Part shown: one piece after another, positions 44,897 through 52,832 of the stretch | Position numbering within the stretch: the stretch's first letter is position 1 | Layout of the letters: every line of letters begins with the position of its first letter | DNA from: JAUCQB01 sp964586235 | GTDB taxonomy: Bacteria; Planctomycetota; Phycisphaerae; UBA1845; PWPN01 | Assembly (NCBI GenBank): GCA_964586235.1 | Contig: CAZPIO010000023.1 | Coordinates: forward strand, 4,472 to 68,471 | DNA length: 64,000 bases | Reading direction: 5' to 3' | The notes under the pieces: generated by a model | The model's input: the letters and a program-made list of their open reading frames with translations, nothing else | Told to the model about the DNA's origin: nothing | Databases searched by the model: none | Program-made: the position numbers and the translations under genes

Positions 44897-46398
44897 GAGT
44901 CTTCAACACCCTGACGCAGAACAAGGAAACGTTCGAAACCGTCCAGCCGGGCAAGGTCGGGATGTATGTCTGCGGCCCGACCGTCTACAAGCCCAGCCAC
45001 ATCGGGCATGCCGTCGGCCCGATCATCTTCGACACGGTCAAACGCTACCTGGAATTCAAGGGCTACAAGGTCACCTGGGTGGTCAATATCACCGATGTCG
45101 ACGATAAGGTCATCGACGAGGCCAGGGCCCAGGGCTGCACGGTGGTGGAACTCGCCCAGCGGGTGACCGCCAGCTACCTGGATTCGCTGCGCCAACTCAA
45201 CGTCACCGGCATCGATTGCATGCCCAAGGCCAGCGAAACGATCGGCGACATCATTGCCATGTGCCGGCGGCTGGTCGACAAAGGCGCGGCTTACGTCTCC
45301 GGCGGCGACGTGTATTTCGACGTCTCCAAGGACCCGGACTACGGCAAACTCTCCGGCCAGAAGCCCGAGCACCAGCAGAGCGGCACGCGCGAGCTGGCCG
45401 GCGGCGAGAAGCGCAATCCTGGCGATTTCGCCCTGTGGAAGGCCGCCAAGCCGGACGAGCCGGCGGAGGTCCAGTTCGACTCGCCCTGGGGCAAGGGCCG
45501 GCCGGGCTGGCACATCGAGTGCTCCGCGATGAGCGCCAACATCCTCGGCGAAACCTTCGACATCCACGGCGGCGGGATGGACCTCATCTTCCCGCACCAC
45601 GAGAACGAAATCGCCCAGTCGGAGACCTGCTTCGACAAGCCTTTCGTCAAATGCTGGATGCACAACGGCCTGACCCGCTTCAACACCAAGAAAATCAGCA
45701 AATCCGACCCCGAAATGCGCAAGCTGATGGAGCAGCTGGTGCTCACCAACCTGCTGTCGAAGTATTCGGGCGAGATGCTGCGGTTTTTCGTGCTGAGCAC
45801 TCACTACCGCCGGCCGATCGAGTTCTCCGACGAGGAACTGGCAGCCAAGAAGAGGGGCCTCGACGCCTTCTACCGGCTCTTCGAGCGCCTCGAACGCGTC
45901 ACGGGCAGAGATCCCTACGCCGGCGGACCAGAACTGGACCCCGCCGCCTCTCCTCAGGACCCGCCGGCCCATCAAGCCTTCCTGGAGGAGTGCGTGCAGC
46001 ATCGGGACCGCTTCCTCGAAGCGATGGATGACGACTTCAACACCGGCGGGGCCACGGGTGTCCTGTTCGATTTCGCGACAGCCGTCAACCGCTTCATCGA
46101 CACCGAGAAGCTGGAAGCCGGGGGCAGCCCGGAGGCCGCATCCCTGGCGATGCAGGCCATGCAGACCCTGCGCGGTCTGGGACGGATTCTGGGGCTGTTC
46201 GAGACGAAGCCGGCGGCGCCCTCAGCCGTAAGCGACACGCTGGCCGATGAACTGATGAAGGTCTTGATCGCCGTCCGCGCCGAGGCCCGCAAGGCAAAGC
46301 AGTTTACCCTGGCCGATATCATCCGTGACCGGCTCATGGCGTTGAACATCAAGCTTGAGGACCACCCGGCCGGCACAACCTGGCGAAGGGACTCCTAG
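44887..46398 (+). CDS. cysS: Cysteinyl-tRNA synthetase
   Basis: 503 residues from the GTG at 44887 with AGGAG 6 bases upstream. Class I signatures: PSHIGHAVGP (HIGH) and KKISKSDPEM (KMSKS). Zinc-binding residues are seen in YVCGPTVY, WHIECSAMS and FPHHENEIAQSE. It charges tRNA-Cys. An Ala/Pro-rich linker near residue 360 precedes the C-terminal DALR-type helical domain. Slightly longer than the 460-residue norm. The gene overlaps ispF. Confidence 0.95.
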   Translation: MPLRVFNTLTQNKETFETVQPGKVGMYVCGPTVYKPSHIGHAVGPIIFDTVKRYLEFKGYKVTWVVNITDVDDKVIDEARAQGCTVVELAQRVTASYLDSLRQLNVTGIDCMPKASETIGDIIAMCRRLVDKGAAYVSGGDVYFDVSKDPDYGKLSGQKPEHQQSGTRELAGGEKRNPGDFALWKAAKPDEPAEVQFDSPWGKGRPGWHIECSAMSANILGETFDIHGGGMDLIFPHHENEIAQSETCFDKPFVKCWMHNGLTRFNTKKISKSDPEMRKLMEQLVLTNLLSKYSGEMLRFFVLSTHYRRPIEFSDEELAAKKRGLDAFYRLFERLERVTGRDPYAGGPELDPAASPQDPPAHQAFLEECVQHRDRFLEAMDDDFNTGGATGVLFDFATAVNRFIDTEKLEAGGSPEAASLAMQAMQTLRGLGRILGLFETKPAAPSAVSDTLADELMKVLIAVRAEARKAKQFTLADIIRDRLMALNIKLEDHPAGTTWRRDS

Positions 46399-46405
46399 GC
46401 TTCTG

Positions 46406-46512
46406 GGCCTTTAGACTGTTAGACTATCAGTCTGTTGGTCTGCGAGGGTGACATCCGGCCGAACGGCCTGAGGGTCTGAAGGCCTAATAGTCCAGAGGCC
46501 TGAGAGCCTGCC
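46406..46512. repeat. Short GGCCT-based repeats upstream of ruvC
   Basis: The gap between cysS and ruvC is built of short related units. Three 16-base units in tandem start with GGCCT at 46465, 46481 and 46497, and a fourth GGCCT lies at 46406. AGACT and its complement AGTCT recur in 46412-46432 and could pair. The array ends just before the ruvC ribosome-binding site. Confidence 0.5.
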
Positions 46513-46525
46513 CGGAGGGCATGCA

Positions 46526-47068
46526 TTGGCTGACAAGAAACAAGTCATCTGCGGAGTCGACCCCGGCCTGAGACAGACCGGATACGGCGTTATTGTCGTT
46601 GACGACGAAGAAGACTCGATCCGGGTGCTGGACGCCGGCGTGGTCCGATGCAGCCGAAGCGAGACTCTCTCGCTGCGCCTGGCCGAGTTGGCGTCCGGCT
46701 TTAGCGAGGTACTCGACGATCACCGGGTCGAGCTGGTGGCCGTCGAGGAGATCTATTCGCACTACAACCGGCCGCGTACCGCCATCCTCATGGCCCACGC
46801 CCGAGGAGTGATCCTGCTGGAAGCGGCACAGCGGGACGTCCGCGTCATCCACCTGCCGGCCACGAGTGTGAAGCGCCATGTCACCGGCAATGGGCGGGCC
46901 ACCAAGGAACAAATGCAGCGAGCCGTTGCCGACGTGCTCCAGCTCCGCCAGATACCCGAACCGCCGGACGTTGCCGACGCCCTGGCGATCGCCCTGTGTG
47001 CCGCGTGCGTCATCCGGCAGCCCGCCAGGGTGGCGATAACCGACAACGACCAGCTCCTGTCCCGCTGA
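46526..47068 (+). CDS. ruvC: Holliday junction endonuclease RuvC
   Basis: 180 residues from a TTG at 46526, with GGAGGG 6 bases upstream. The first catalytic Asp is in CGVDPGLRQTGYG; the acidic residues of VAVEEIYSHYN and the DVADALAIALC end complete the active site. RuvC resolves Holliday junctions together with RuvAB, which are encoded directly downstream (8 and 6 base gaps), giving a compact ruvCAB operon. Confidence 0.94.
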   Translation: MADKKQVICGVDPGLRQTGYGVIVVDDEEDSIRVLDAGVVRCSRSETLSLRLAELASGFSEVLDDHRVELVAVEEIYSHYNRPRTAILMAHARGVILLEAAQRDVRVIHLPATSVKRHVTGNGRATKEQMQRAVADVLQLRQIPEPPDVADALAIALCAACVIRQPARVAITDNDQLLSR

Positions 47069-47076
47069 GGCCGTGC

Positions 47077-47712
47077 ATGATCGTTCGAATGACCGGCATC
47101 ATCTCCGAGGTCCACGAGGGATACGTGATCATCGACCGCGACGGCGTCGGGTACGAGGTGCTGGTCTGCGGCTATGCCGAGCCCGAACTGTCGGCCTGCC
47201 AGGGCCAGGAGCGGACGCTGCACATGATGGAATACTTCGAGGGCAGCGCCGCCGGCGGCAACCTCATCCCCCGCCTGATCGGCTTCCTGCACCCCGAGGA
47301 CCGGGCGTTCTTCGAACGGTTCATCACGGTTAAAGGCATCGGCGTCCGCAAGGCTCTCAAGGCCCTTTCCCAGCCGGTGGCCGCGGTGGCCTCGGCCATC
47401 GAGTCTTCGGATGCCCGGGCACTCGGCCGGCTGCCGGGGATCGGCAAACGCGTGGCCGACCAGGTCATCGCCGAACTCAAGGGCAAGGTGATGGAGTTTG
47501 CCGCGGGCGCCGTCGATCTGGAGGCTCCGCCCGCCCCCGCCGAAGGATGGGAGCCCCAGCAGCGGGACGCCCTCGAAGTCATGGTCGCCCTCGGCGAGCG
47601 CCGAGCCGATGCCCAGCGGTGGCTGGCACGCACCGCCCAGCTCCACCCGGGCAGCCACCCGCCGGACGAATGGATTCATCTGGCCTATCGCGTCCGAAGC
47701 AGTGAGGGTTGA
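47077..47712 (+). CDS. ruvA: Holliday junction branch-migration protein RuvA
   Basis: 211 residues from the ATG at 47077. N-terminal OB-fold (MTGIISEVHEGYVIID, YEVLVCGYAE), central helix-hairpin-helix motifs (FERFITVKGIGVRKAL and RLPGIGKRVADQVIAELK) and a short C-terminal domain that contacts RuvB. It binds four-way junctions and loads RuvB. Lies between ruvC and ruvB. Confidence 0.93.
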   Translation: MIVRMTGIISEVHEGYVIIDRDGVGYEVLVCGYAEPELSACQGQERTLHMMEYFEGSAAGGNLIPRLIGFLHPEDRAFFERFITVKGIGVRKALKALSQPVAAVASAIESSDARALGRLPGIGKRVADQVIAELKGKVMEFAAGAVDLEAPPAPAEGWEPQQRDALEVMVALGERRADAQRWLARTAQLHPGSHPPDEWIHLAYRVRSSEG

Positions 47713-47718
47713 TCGAGT

Positions 47719-48774
47719 ATGGTTCGCGAGCGCGTCATCACCACGGGATCGGTCAGTGCGGACGAGGAGCGCTTCAACGAATCGCTCCGCCCCGAGCGTC
47801 TCAATGATTGCGTCGGCCAGCGGAAGATAGTCGATCAACTTCGCATCGCCCTGGAAGCCGCGGGCAAACGGCAGGAACCGCTCGAACACGTGCTGCTGGC
47901 CGGCCCGCCGGGGCTCGGCAAGACCACATTCGCTCAGGTCATCGCCCGCGAAATGGGCGCCACCATCCGCATTACCAGCGGCCCGGCGATCAACAAGGCC
48001 GGCGATCTCATGCACTGGCTGACGGAAATGAAACGCGGCGACGTGCTCTTCATCGACGAGATCCACCGGCTGAACCGCTCGGTCGAGGAATTCCTCTACG
48101 CGGCCATGGAGGATTTCCGCGTCGATTTCACCATCGACAGCGGCATCAGCGGCCGGACGGTCAACATCGCCCTCCGCCCCTTTACCCTCATTGGGGCAAC
48201 GACACGTTCGGGCCTGCTGACCGCTCCCATGCGCGACCGCTTCGGCATCCAGTTCCATTTCGAGTTCTATACCCAGGACGACCTGACCGAGGTGCTGCGG
48301 CGATCGGCCCGCAAGCTCAAGATCCAGGCGGAGGACGGTGCTTTAACCACTATCGCCGGCCGGGCTCGCGGCACACCCCGCGTGGCCAACCGGCTGCTCA
48401 AACGGACCCGCGACTACGCCCAGGTCCGCGCCGACGGCCGCTTGACCCAGACCGTCGTGGACAAGGCCCTCGCCCTGCTTCAGATCGACCATCTCGGCCT
48501 GGACGAGCTCGACCGGTCGTTTCTGACCAGCCTGATCCGCACCTACAACGGCGGACCGGCCGGGATCGAAGCCCTGGCCGCCACCCTCGGCCAGGAACGC
48601 GACACCCTCGAAGACGTGGTCGAACCCTACCTGCTCCAGATCGGCTTCGTCATCCGCACCCGCCAAGGGCGAGCAGCCACCAAGGCTGCATACGATCACC
48701 TCGGCCTGCCGTTTACCGCCCCGACGCTCCCCGAGCAGGATGAACAGGCGACGCTCTTCGACGAGGAACTCTAG
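47719..48774 (+). CDS. ruvB: Holliday junction DNA helicase RuvB
   Basis: 351 residues. AAA+ ATPase with Walker A AGPPGLGKTT, Walker B FIDEIHRLNRSVEEFLY, sensor 1 GATTRSGLL and the arginine-finger region APMRDRFG, then the winged-helix end (TFIRTRQGR-like region around 315). It drives branch migration of Holliday junctions. Last gene of ruvCAB; convergent with the HEPN gene, 75 bases away. Confidence 0.95.
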   Translation: MVRERVITTGSVSADEERFNESLRPERLNDCVGQRKIVDQLRIALEAAGKRQEPLEHVLLAGPPGLGKTTFAQVIAREMGATIRITSGPAINKAGDLMHWLTEMKRGDVLFIDEIHRLNRSVEEFLYAAMEDFRVDFTIDSGISGRTVNIALRPFTLIGATTRSGLLTAPMRDRFGIQFHFEFYTQDDLTEVLRRSARKLKIQAEDGALTTIAGRARGTPRVANRLLKRTRDYAQVRADGRLTQTVVDKALALLQIDHLGLDELDRSFLTSLIRTYNGGPAGIEALAATLGQERDTLEDVVEPYLLQIGFVIRTRQGRAATKAAYDHLGLPFTAPTLPEQDEQATLFDEEL

Positions 48775-48849
48775 GGCGATCCTCTGCAACCACCGCCAAA
48801 TCACACGCGCGAACATCGCATTCGCAACAAGACGCCTGCATGATCCTCT

Positions 48850-49266
48850 TCAGCCGGGTCTGAGCGAGCCCAGCTTGTTTTCGACGAGCAGCATCAGCCG
48901 ACGCATGTGGGTCGCCATCTGGTCTGCATCCGAGTGTCCGACCAGCCGCTCCTCATATTCGACCAGATTCTTCCTGGCAATCAGCCGCTGGACATGTCTG
49001 GCCGCGTCCTCGCCCTCCTTGCCCAGGTGATCCGCCAGCAGAACCACGATTTGCCTATGGTCCTGATCGGCGGATCGGATGCCCACAAACGCAGCAAGCA
49101 TCGCATCGCCCCCCGAAATGGCGGCGTGCACCGCTACCAGTGCGGCTGCATTCCAATGCTGGTCCTCCAGAGCCTGCTCCATCGCGGCTGCGAATTCCCG
49201 GGCTTTCTTCAAGTAGTTCCCTGCGGCCTGCGGTGATATGGCACGGGTCCTACGGGTGGCGGCCAT
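48850..49266 (-). CDS. HEPN-domain protein (toxin-like partner of the MNT gene)
   Basis: 138 residues, all-helical, with YLKKAREFAAAMEQALED, WNAAALVAVHAAISGGDAML and ARKNLVEYEERLV, which matches the HEPN family. HEPN partners of MNT nucleotidyltransferases are RNases or RNase-like toxins. The canonical R-x4-6-H RNase motif is not seen; the matching region reads ARKNLVEYEE with a Tyr. It overlaps the upstream nucleotidyltransferase gene by 17 bases, so the two are coupled. A type VII-like toxin-antitoxin module is the best guess. Confidence 0.75.
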   Translation of the reverse strand: MAATRRTRAISPQAAGNYLKKAREFAAAMEQALEDQHWNAAALVAVHAAISGGDAMLAAFVGIRSADQDHRQIVVLLADHLGKEGEDAARHVQRLIARKNLVEYEERLVGHSDADQMATHMRRLMLLVENKLGSLRPG

Positions 49267-49870
49267 CCCTCACCTCCGCGAGTGGTAATCCTGCCAGCAG
49301 CAGCCCCTCCTGACGAATCCTCCTGAGCAGCGGGCTATTCCACTGCTTAGCCACCTCTGGTCGTGTCTTCAGGTTGACTTCGGGCATCAGACCCCATCCA
49401 TCCCGGACCAGTTTCTCCATCGCAGCCAGCGTCTTCGCTGCAAAACGCTCTGCTGCCTCCTTATCCTCGACCACAATCAGAAGGTCCACATCCCCGGCTG
49501 ACTCGGCGTGCCCCCGAACCACACTGCCATAGAGGATCACCGAAAGGCATTGACCGCCAAGAACCGCCCGTAATTCCCGGGCAAAGCGAGCGGGAACAGC
49601 CTCCTCCGCTTTGAAGACCGCGTTGATCAGATGTCGTACAAGACGGTGTCGGCGATTCAAGGAGTACAGGTAAGCCCTGCCTGCCGTCCGACGCTGCACC
49701 AGACCCAGACCTTCGAGGTGCTCCAGACAACGGGTGGTGGTCAGATTGTGCAGGCCGGCCAACTGCTGCACCTGCCTGCCCGTCAGCGGCGCAGGAGCCT
49801 TCCACAGTGCCCGAAGTACCGAAACCTGACCGGGGGAGCGGAACAACCGCTCCAAGCCTATGCCTAGCAT
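49250..49870 (-). CDS. Nucleotidyltransferase (MNT) with N-terminal winged helix, antitoxin-like
   Basis: 206 residues from the ATG at 49870, which has GGAG 6 bases upstream; ATGs at 49882 and 49900 lie in or next to an operator palindrome and are less likely. Residues 1-75 form a winged-helix DNA-binding domain (TGRQVQQLAGLHNLTTTRCL, GLVQRRTAGRAYLYS). Residues 85-206 are a minimal nucleotidyltransferase with Gly115-Ser116 and Asp127-x-Asp129 (YGSVVRG, GDVDLLIVV). MNT antitoxins neutralise HEPN partners by adding AMP to them. The built-in DNA-binding domain and the palindrome next to the promoter point to autoregulation. Confidence 0.8.
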   Translation of the reverse strand: MLGIGLERLFRSPGQVSVLRALWKAPAPLTGRQVQQLAGLHNLTTTRCLEHLEGLGLVQRRTAGRAYLYSLNRRHRLVRHLINAVFKAEEAVPARFARELRAVLGGQCLSVILYGSVVRGHAESAGDVDLLIVVEDKEAAERFAAKTLAAMEKLVRDGWGLMPEVNLKTRPEVAKQWNSPLLRRIRQEGLLLAGLPLAEVRDGRHP

Positions 49871-49880
49871 TGTATGCTCC

Positions 49881-49900
49881 ATGCCTAATGCGTTAGGCAT
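49881..49900. promoter_or_regulatory. Palindromic operator of the MNT-HEPN module
   Basis: A perfect inverted repeat with 8-base arms ATGCCTAA and TTAGGCAT around TGCG. It directly abuts the -10 box at 49901-49906 and lies 10 bases before the chosen start codon, so it covers the transcription start. Related half-sites (TGCCTAGCAT at 49861, ATGCTAAGC at 49901) flank it. The winged-helix domain of the MNT protein is the obvious candidate binder. Confidence 0.6.
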
Positions 49901-49928
49901 ATGCTAAGCGATTCTCGACCGTTGTCAA
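49901..49928 (-). promoter_or_regulatory. Promoter of the MNT-HEPN module
   Basis: Minus strand: perfect -35 TTGACA (49923-49928), 16-base spacer, -10 TAGCAT (49901-49906). The operator palindrome follows immediately, a repressible layout. Confidence 0.6.
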
Positions 49929-49977
49929 GTCGCGAGCACCCCAACTTGACTTCCGCGAACCGGGCGGCAGACCCACC

Positions 49978-50457
49978 TTACTGCCGTCGGTGGCCTGGCA
50001 AGCGTTCCAGCAACTGTCGGATCGTCATATTCCGCAGGGGATAGATCACGTCCGGGGCGATCTCCGCCAGCGGCTCCAGCACGAACCGCCGTTCGTGCAT
50101 GAGCGGATGCGGTATGGTCAACTCCGGCGTGGCGGTTACCTCCTGGTCGAACAGCAGAAGATCCAGGTCGATCGTCCGCGGCCCCCATTTCTCGGCTCGT
50201 TGCCTGCCAAGGCGGGCCTCTATGTCCTGGAGTACGGCCAGCAGGGCGCCCGGACTCAGATCTGTCTCGACCCGCGCCGCCGCATTCAGGTAAGGCCCCT
50301 GCCCGGCAGGCCCCCCTACCGGCTCGGTTTCGTACAGTGAGCTCAAGGTGACATCGCCGACCCCCGGTACGCGCCGCAGCAGATCGGCCGCGGCCAGGAT
50401 GTTGGCCTTCCTTTCACCCAGATTGGCGCCCAAGCCGATGTATGCAACGTGCGTCAT
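49978..50457 (-). CDS. folK: 2-amino-4-hydroxy-6-hydroxymethyldihydropteridine pyrophosphokinase
   Basis: 159 residues from the ATG at 50457 (GGAG 9 bases upstream); the longer open frame lacks family similarity. HPPK features: IGLGANLGERKANI, LYETEPVGGPAGQGPYLNAA, EKWGPRTIDLDLLLFD and IPHPLMHERRFVL. It transfers pyrophosphate from ATP to the pterin in folate synthesis. Stand-alone here, divergent from the cyclophilin-FKBP fusion gene. Confidence 0.94.
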   Translation of the reverse strand: MTHVAYIGLGANLGERKANILAAADLLRRVPGVGDVTLSSLYETEPVGGPAGQGPYLNAAARVETDLSPGALLAVLQDIEARLGRQRAEKWGPRTIDLDLLLFDQEVTATPELTIPHPLMHERRFVLEPLAEIAPDVIYPLRNMTIRQLLERLPGHRRQ

Positions 50458-50566
50458 CAACAAGATCTCCGCCCGACCCCTGCGCCGGCCGGGCTGGTCT
50501 TCGGCCGGCAGCAATCTGAAGCCCTGTCCCAGGACAGCCTGCAATTCTCCGGCCGGCCCGGCTGCG

Positions 50567-50594
50567 TTGTAGGATACCCGTTATCGCGTATTAT
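50567..50594 (+). promoter_or_regulatory. Possible promoter of the cyclophilin-FKBP fusion gene
   Basis: A -10-like TATTAT at 50589-50594 (five of six bases) with a weak -35 TTGTAG at 50567-50572 and a 16-base spacer. The predicted leader is about 40 bases and ends in AGGAG 6 bases before the ATG at 50641. Confidence 0.35.
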
Positions 50595-50640
50595 AGTGGA
50601 TAGTGCCGGATGAGCTTCCGCCGGCTCAAAGGAGCGATCA

Positions 50641-52710
50641 ATGATCCGACGTTTCTGCTTCGTGTGCGTGCTCGTCGCCGTGACCATGGGTCAAATGTGT
50701 GCCACCGACAATACGCCCGGGCCTGAGCCCGAGCCCCTCCCGCAGGTGGAACTCAAGACAAACGCCGGAACCATTGTCATCGAACTGTTCACCACGCATA
50801 CCCAGGCGGCGGTACGATTCAAGGAACTGGTTGACGCGGGCTACTACAACGACGCCATCTTTCACGAAGTCGTTTCCGGCAGCCGGATCATCGGCGGGAT
50901 GTACGACGTCGATCTGACAAAGATAGCGGAACCAAGCCCGGCACTGACCAACGATTCGGGCAACGGCCTGGCGAACATTGCGGGGCGTGTCTCGCTGTAC
51001 ACGCCGGCCGGCGGCGGCCAACCGGCCGCATTCTTGATCAATGTCGACGACAACCCGGACCTCAATTATGACGCCGCCGGCGGCGAGGCAGTGGATTACA
51101 CCGTGATCGGGCGCGTACTCGAAGGATTGAGCGTCGCAACGACCATCTCTCAGAGATCAACCGAATCGCGTTGGACTCCCAACCTCCCGCGTCTGCCCGA
51201 GGCACCGGTGTTCGTCAATAACCCGAGTCCGGGCGTGTCCGACTACCCCACTGACCCCGAACCGGATTTCGCGGACGGCCAGCAGCTATCCGTGGGCGCG
51301 GGCTCCGCGGCAATCGCGGCATCCGACTTCAACCGCGATGGCGACCTTGATCTCGTGGTCGTCAACGAAACCTCAAACAACGTCGTGCTCCTTCTGGGCG
51401 GCGAAAACGGCACATTCCGGGCGGCGACGACCGCAGCCACCGGGCTGTCGCGCCCCGTCGCTCTGGCGGCCGGCGACCTCGACAACGACGGCGATGTGGA
51501 CCTGGCCGTGGTAAACAACGGCTCCCAGAAGGTCACGGTCCTGCTCAACGACGGACGTGGCGTGTTCCCCGCGGATCAGACCGCCGAATACGCCGTCGGC
51601 GCGGACCCGCGGGCCATCGTCGCCGGTAATCTGGATTCAGATGGTTTTGCGGATCTGGCCGTCGCGAACCAGGGATCGAGCAACGTCACGGTGCTCCTGA
51701 ATGACCGGAATGGGGTGTTCTCTCTCAGCCAGACCGTGTCAACAGTGCCCGAACCCGACCCCGAACAATCGGAACCTCCCGCGGCAACGTCCGGAGCGAA
51801 CTCACTTGCCATCGCTGACTTCAACAGAGACGGGTCCAACGACCTCGCCGTTGGGAATGCCGGCACAAAAAACGTGACCATTCTGCGCAATCTCGGGAGC
51901 GGCTCGCTGAAGGCGGAACCGGCGTTCGAACTGGTCGACCGGCCGATTCAGCTTCTCGCGAGGGACTTGAGTGGCGACAACCAGGATGACCTGTGTGTCG
52001 GCTTCGCGGCGACCAACAAAGTGGCTGTCCTGCAGAACGCCTCCAACCTGGAGTTCGGTTTCGCCACCCAGCCGGACGTGGGTACGGCCCCAACGCGCGT
52101 TGCCCTCGCCGATCTGGACAGAAACGGCGTCACCGACCTGCTTGTGGCCAACGAGGGATCCAATGAGTTCTCCGCCCTGCTGAACAAGGGGGCCGGAGCA
52201 TTCCTCGATGCCGTGTCCTTCCCGACAGGCAGCTCGCCCGCAGGAATCGCCACCGGCGACTTCGACGGCGACCAGGACGTGGACCTGGCTGTCGTGAGCC
52301 GCTCCGGAAGCGTGTTTATACACCTGAACACTCTTAACGGCCCGGAGCCGGTAGCGGATGGGTTCACCGTAACATCGAGCGGTTTGAAGTATAAGGACGT
52401 GGTCACTGGCACAGGCCGGACCGTGACCGGCGAATCCACCGTTCGGGTCTTCTACACCGGCCGGCTCAACGATGAGAACGGCAGCGTATTCGATTCCACC
52501 GAAGGGCTGGACGAACCGCGCGAGTTCCAGCTCAGCGGCTTGATCGAGGGCTGGCAGGAAGGCTTGGGCCAATACAACATGCGAGAAGGCGGAACCCGTA
52601 TTCTGATTATCCCCCCGGAACTCGGGTACGGCAGTCAGTCACAGCCCGGTATCCCTGCCAATTCGACCCTGTGGTTTGAAGTGGAAGTCGTGGAGATCGT
52701 CGGACCGTAA
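50641..52710 (+). CDS. Exported fusion: degenerate cyclophilin, seven FG-GAP repeats, FKBP
   Basis: 689 residues. A signal peptide ends near Cys20 (MGQMC, a poor lipobox). Residues 35-190 are cyclophilin-like (VELKTNAGTIVIELF), but FHEVVSGSRIIGG at 74-86 replaces catalytic Arg, Phe and Gln of the CypA motif FHRxIPGFMxQGG with Glu76, Ser81 and Ile84. Residues about 215-565 hold seven FG-GAP/VCBS repeats with calcium-type loops such as DFNRDGDLD, DLDNDGDVD and DFDGDQDVD, enough for one seven-bladed propeller. Residues 575-689 are an FKBP with the usual pocket residues (FYTG, VFDST, LIEGWQEGL, ELGYG, LWFEVEV). An extracytoplasmic peptidyl-prolyl isomerase or scaffold is likely. The partner is unknown. 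Confidence 0.88.
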   Translation: MIRRFCFVCVLVAVTMGQMCATDNTPGPEPEPLPQVELKTNAGTIVIELFTTHTQAAVRFKELVDAGYYNDAIFHEVVSGSRIIGGMYDVDLTKIAEPSPALTNDSGNGLANIAGRVSLYTPAGGGQPAAFLINVDDNPDLNYDAAGGEAVDYTVIGRVLEGLSVATTISQRSTESRWTPNLPRLPEAPVFVNNPSPGVSDYPTDPEPDFADGQQLSVGAGSAAIAASDFNRDGDLDLVVVNETSNNVVLLLGGENGTFRAATTAATGLSRPVALAAGDLDNDGDVDLAVVNNGSQKVTVLLNDGRGVFPADQTAEYAVGADPRAIVAGNLDSDGFADLAVANQGSSNVTVLLNDRNGVFSLSQTVSTVPEPDPEQSEPPAATSGANSLAIADFNRDGSNDLAVGNAGTKNVTILRNLGSGSLKAEPAFELVDRPIQLLARDLSGDNQDDLCVGFAATNKVAVLQNASNLEFGFATQPDVGTAPTRVALADLDRNGVTDLLVANEGSNEFSALLNKGAGAFLDAVSFPTGSSPAGIATGDFDGDQDVDLAVVSRSGSVFIHLNTLNGPEPVADGFTVTSSGLKYKDVVTGTGRTVTGESTVRVFYTGRLNDENGSVFDSTEGLDEPREFQLSGLIEGWQEGLGQYNMREGGTRILIIPPELGYGSQSQPGIPANSTLWFEVEVVEIVGP

Positions 52711-52832
52711 GACGCAGGGGCCCCCAGTGCGACGGGCCTCCGACGCCTTGCCCCTGCCCCCCGGCTGTGTTATGAGTAGATCCTGACGACTGACGGCGTG
52801 GTGCGGTCGTCCGGCGTTCGGTTTCTCACGAC

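Noticed and set aside
44614..46002. 462-codon minus-strand frame opposite cysS
   Set aside because: Antisense shadow of an unmistakable cysteinyl-tRNA synthetase gene.
46762..48258. 498-codon minus-strand frame opposite ruvC, ruvA and ruvB
   Set aside because: It spans three well-identified genes on the other strand and shows no family similarity.
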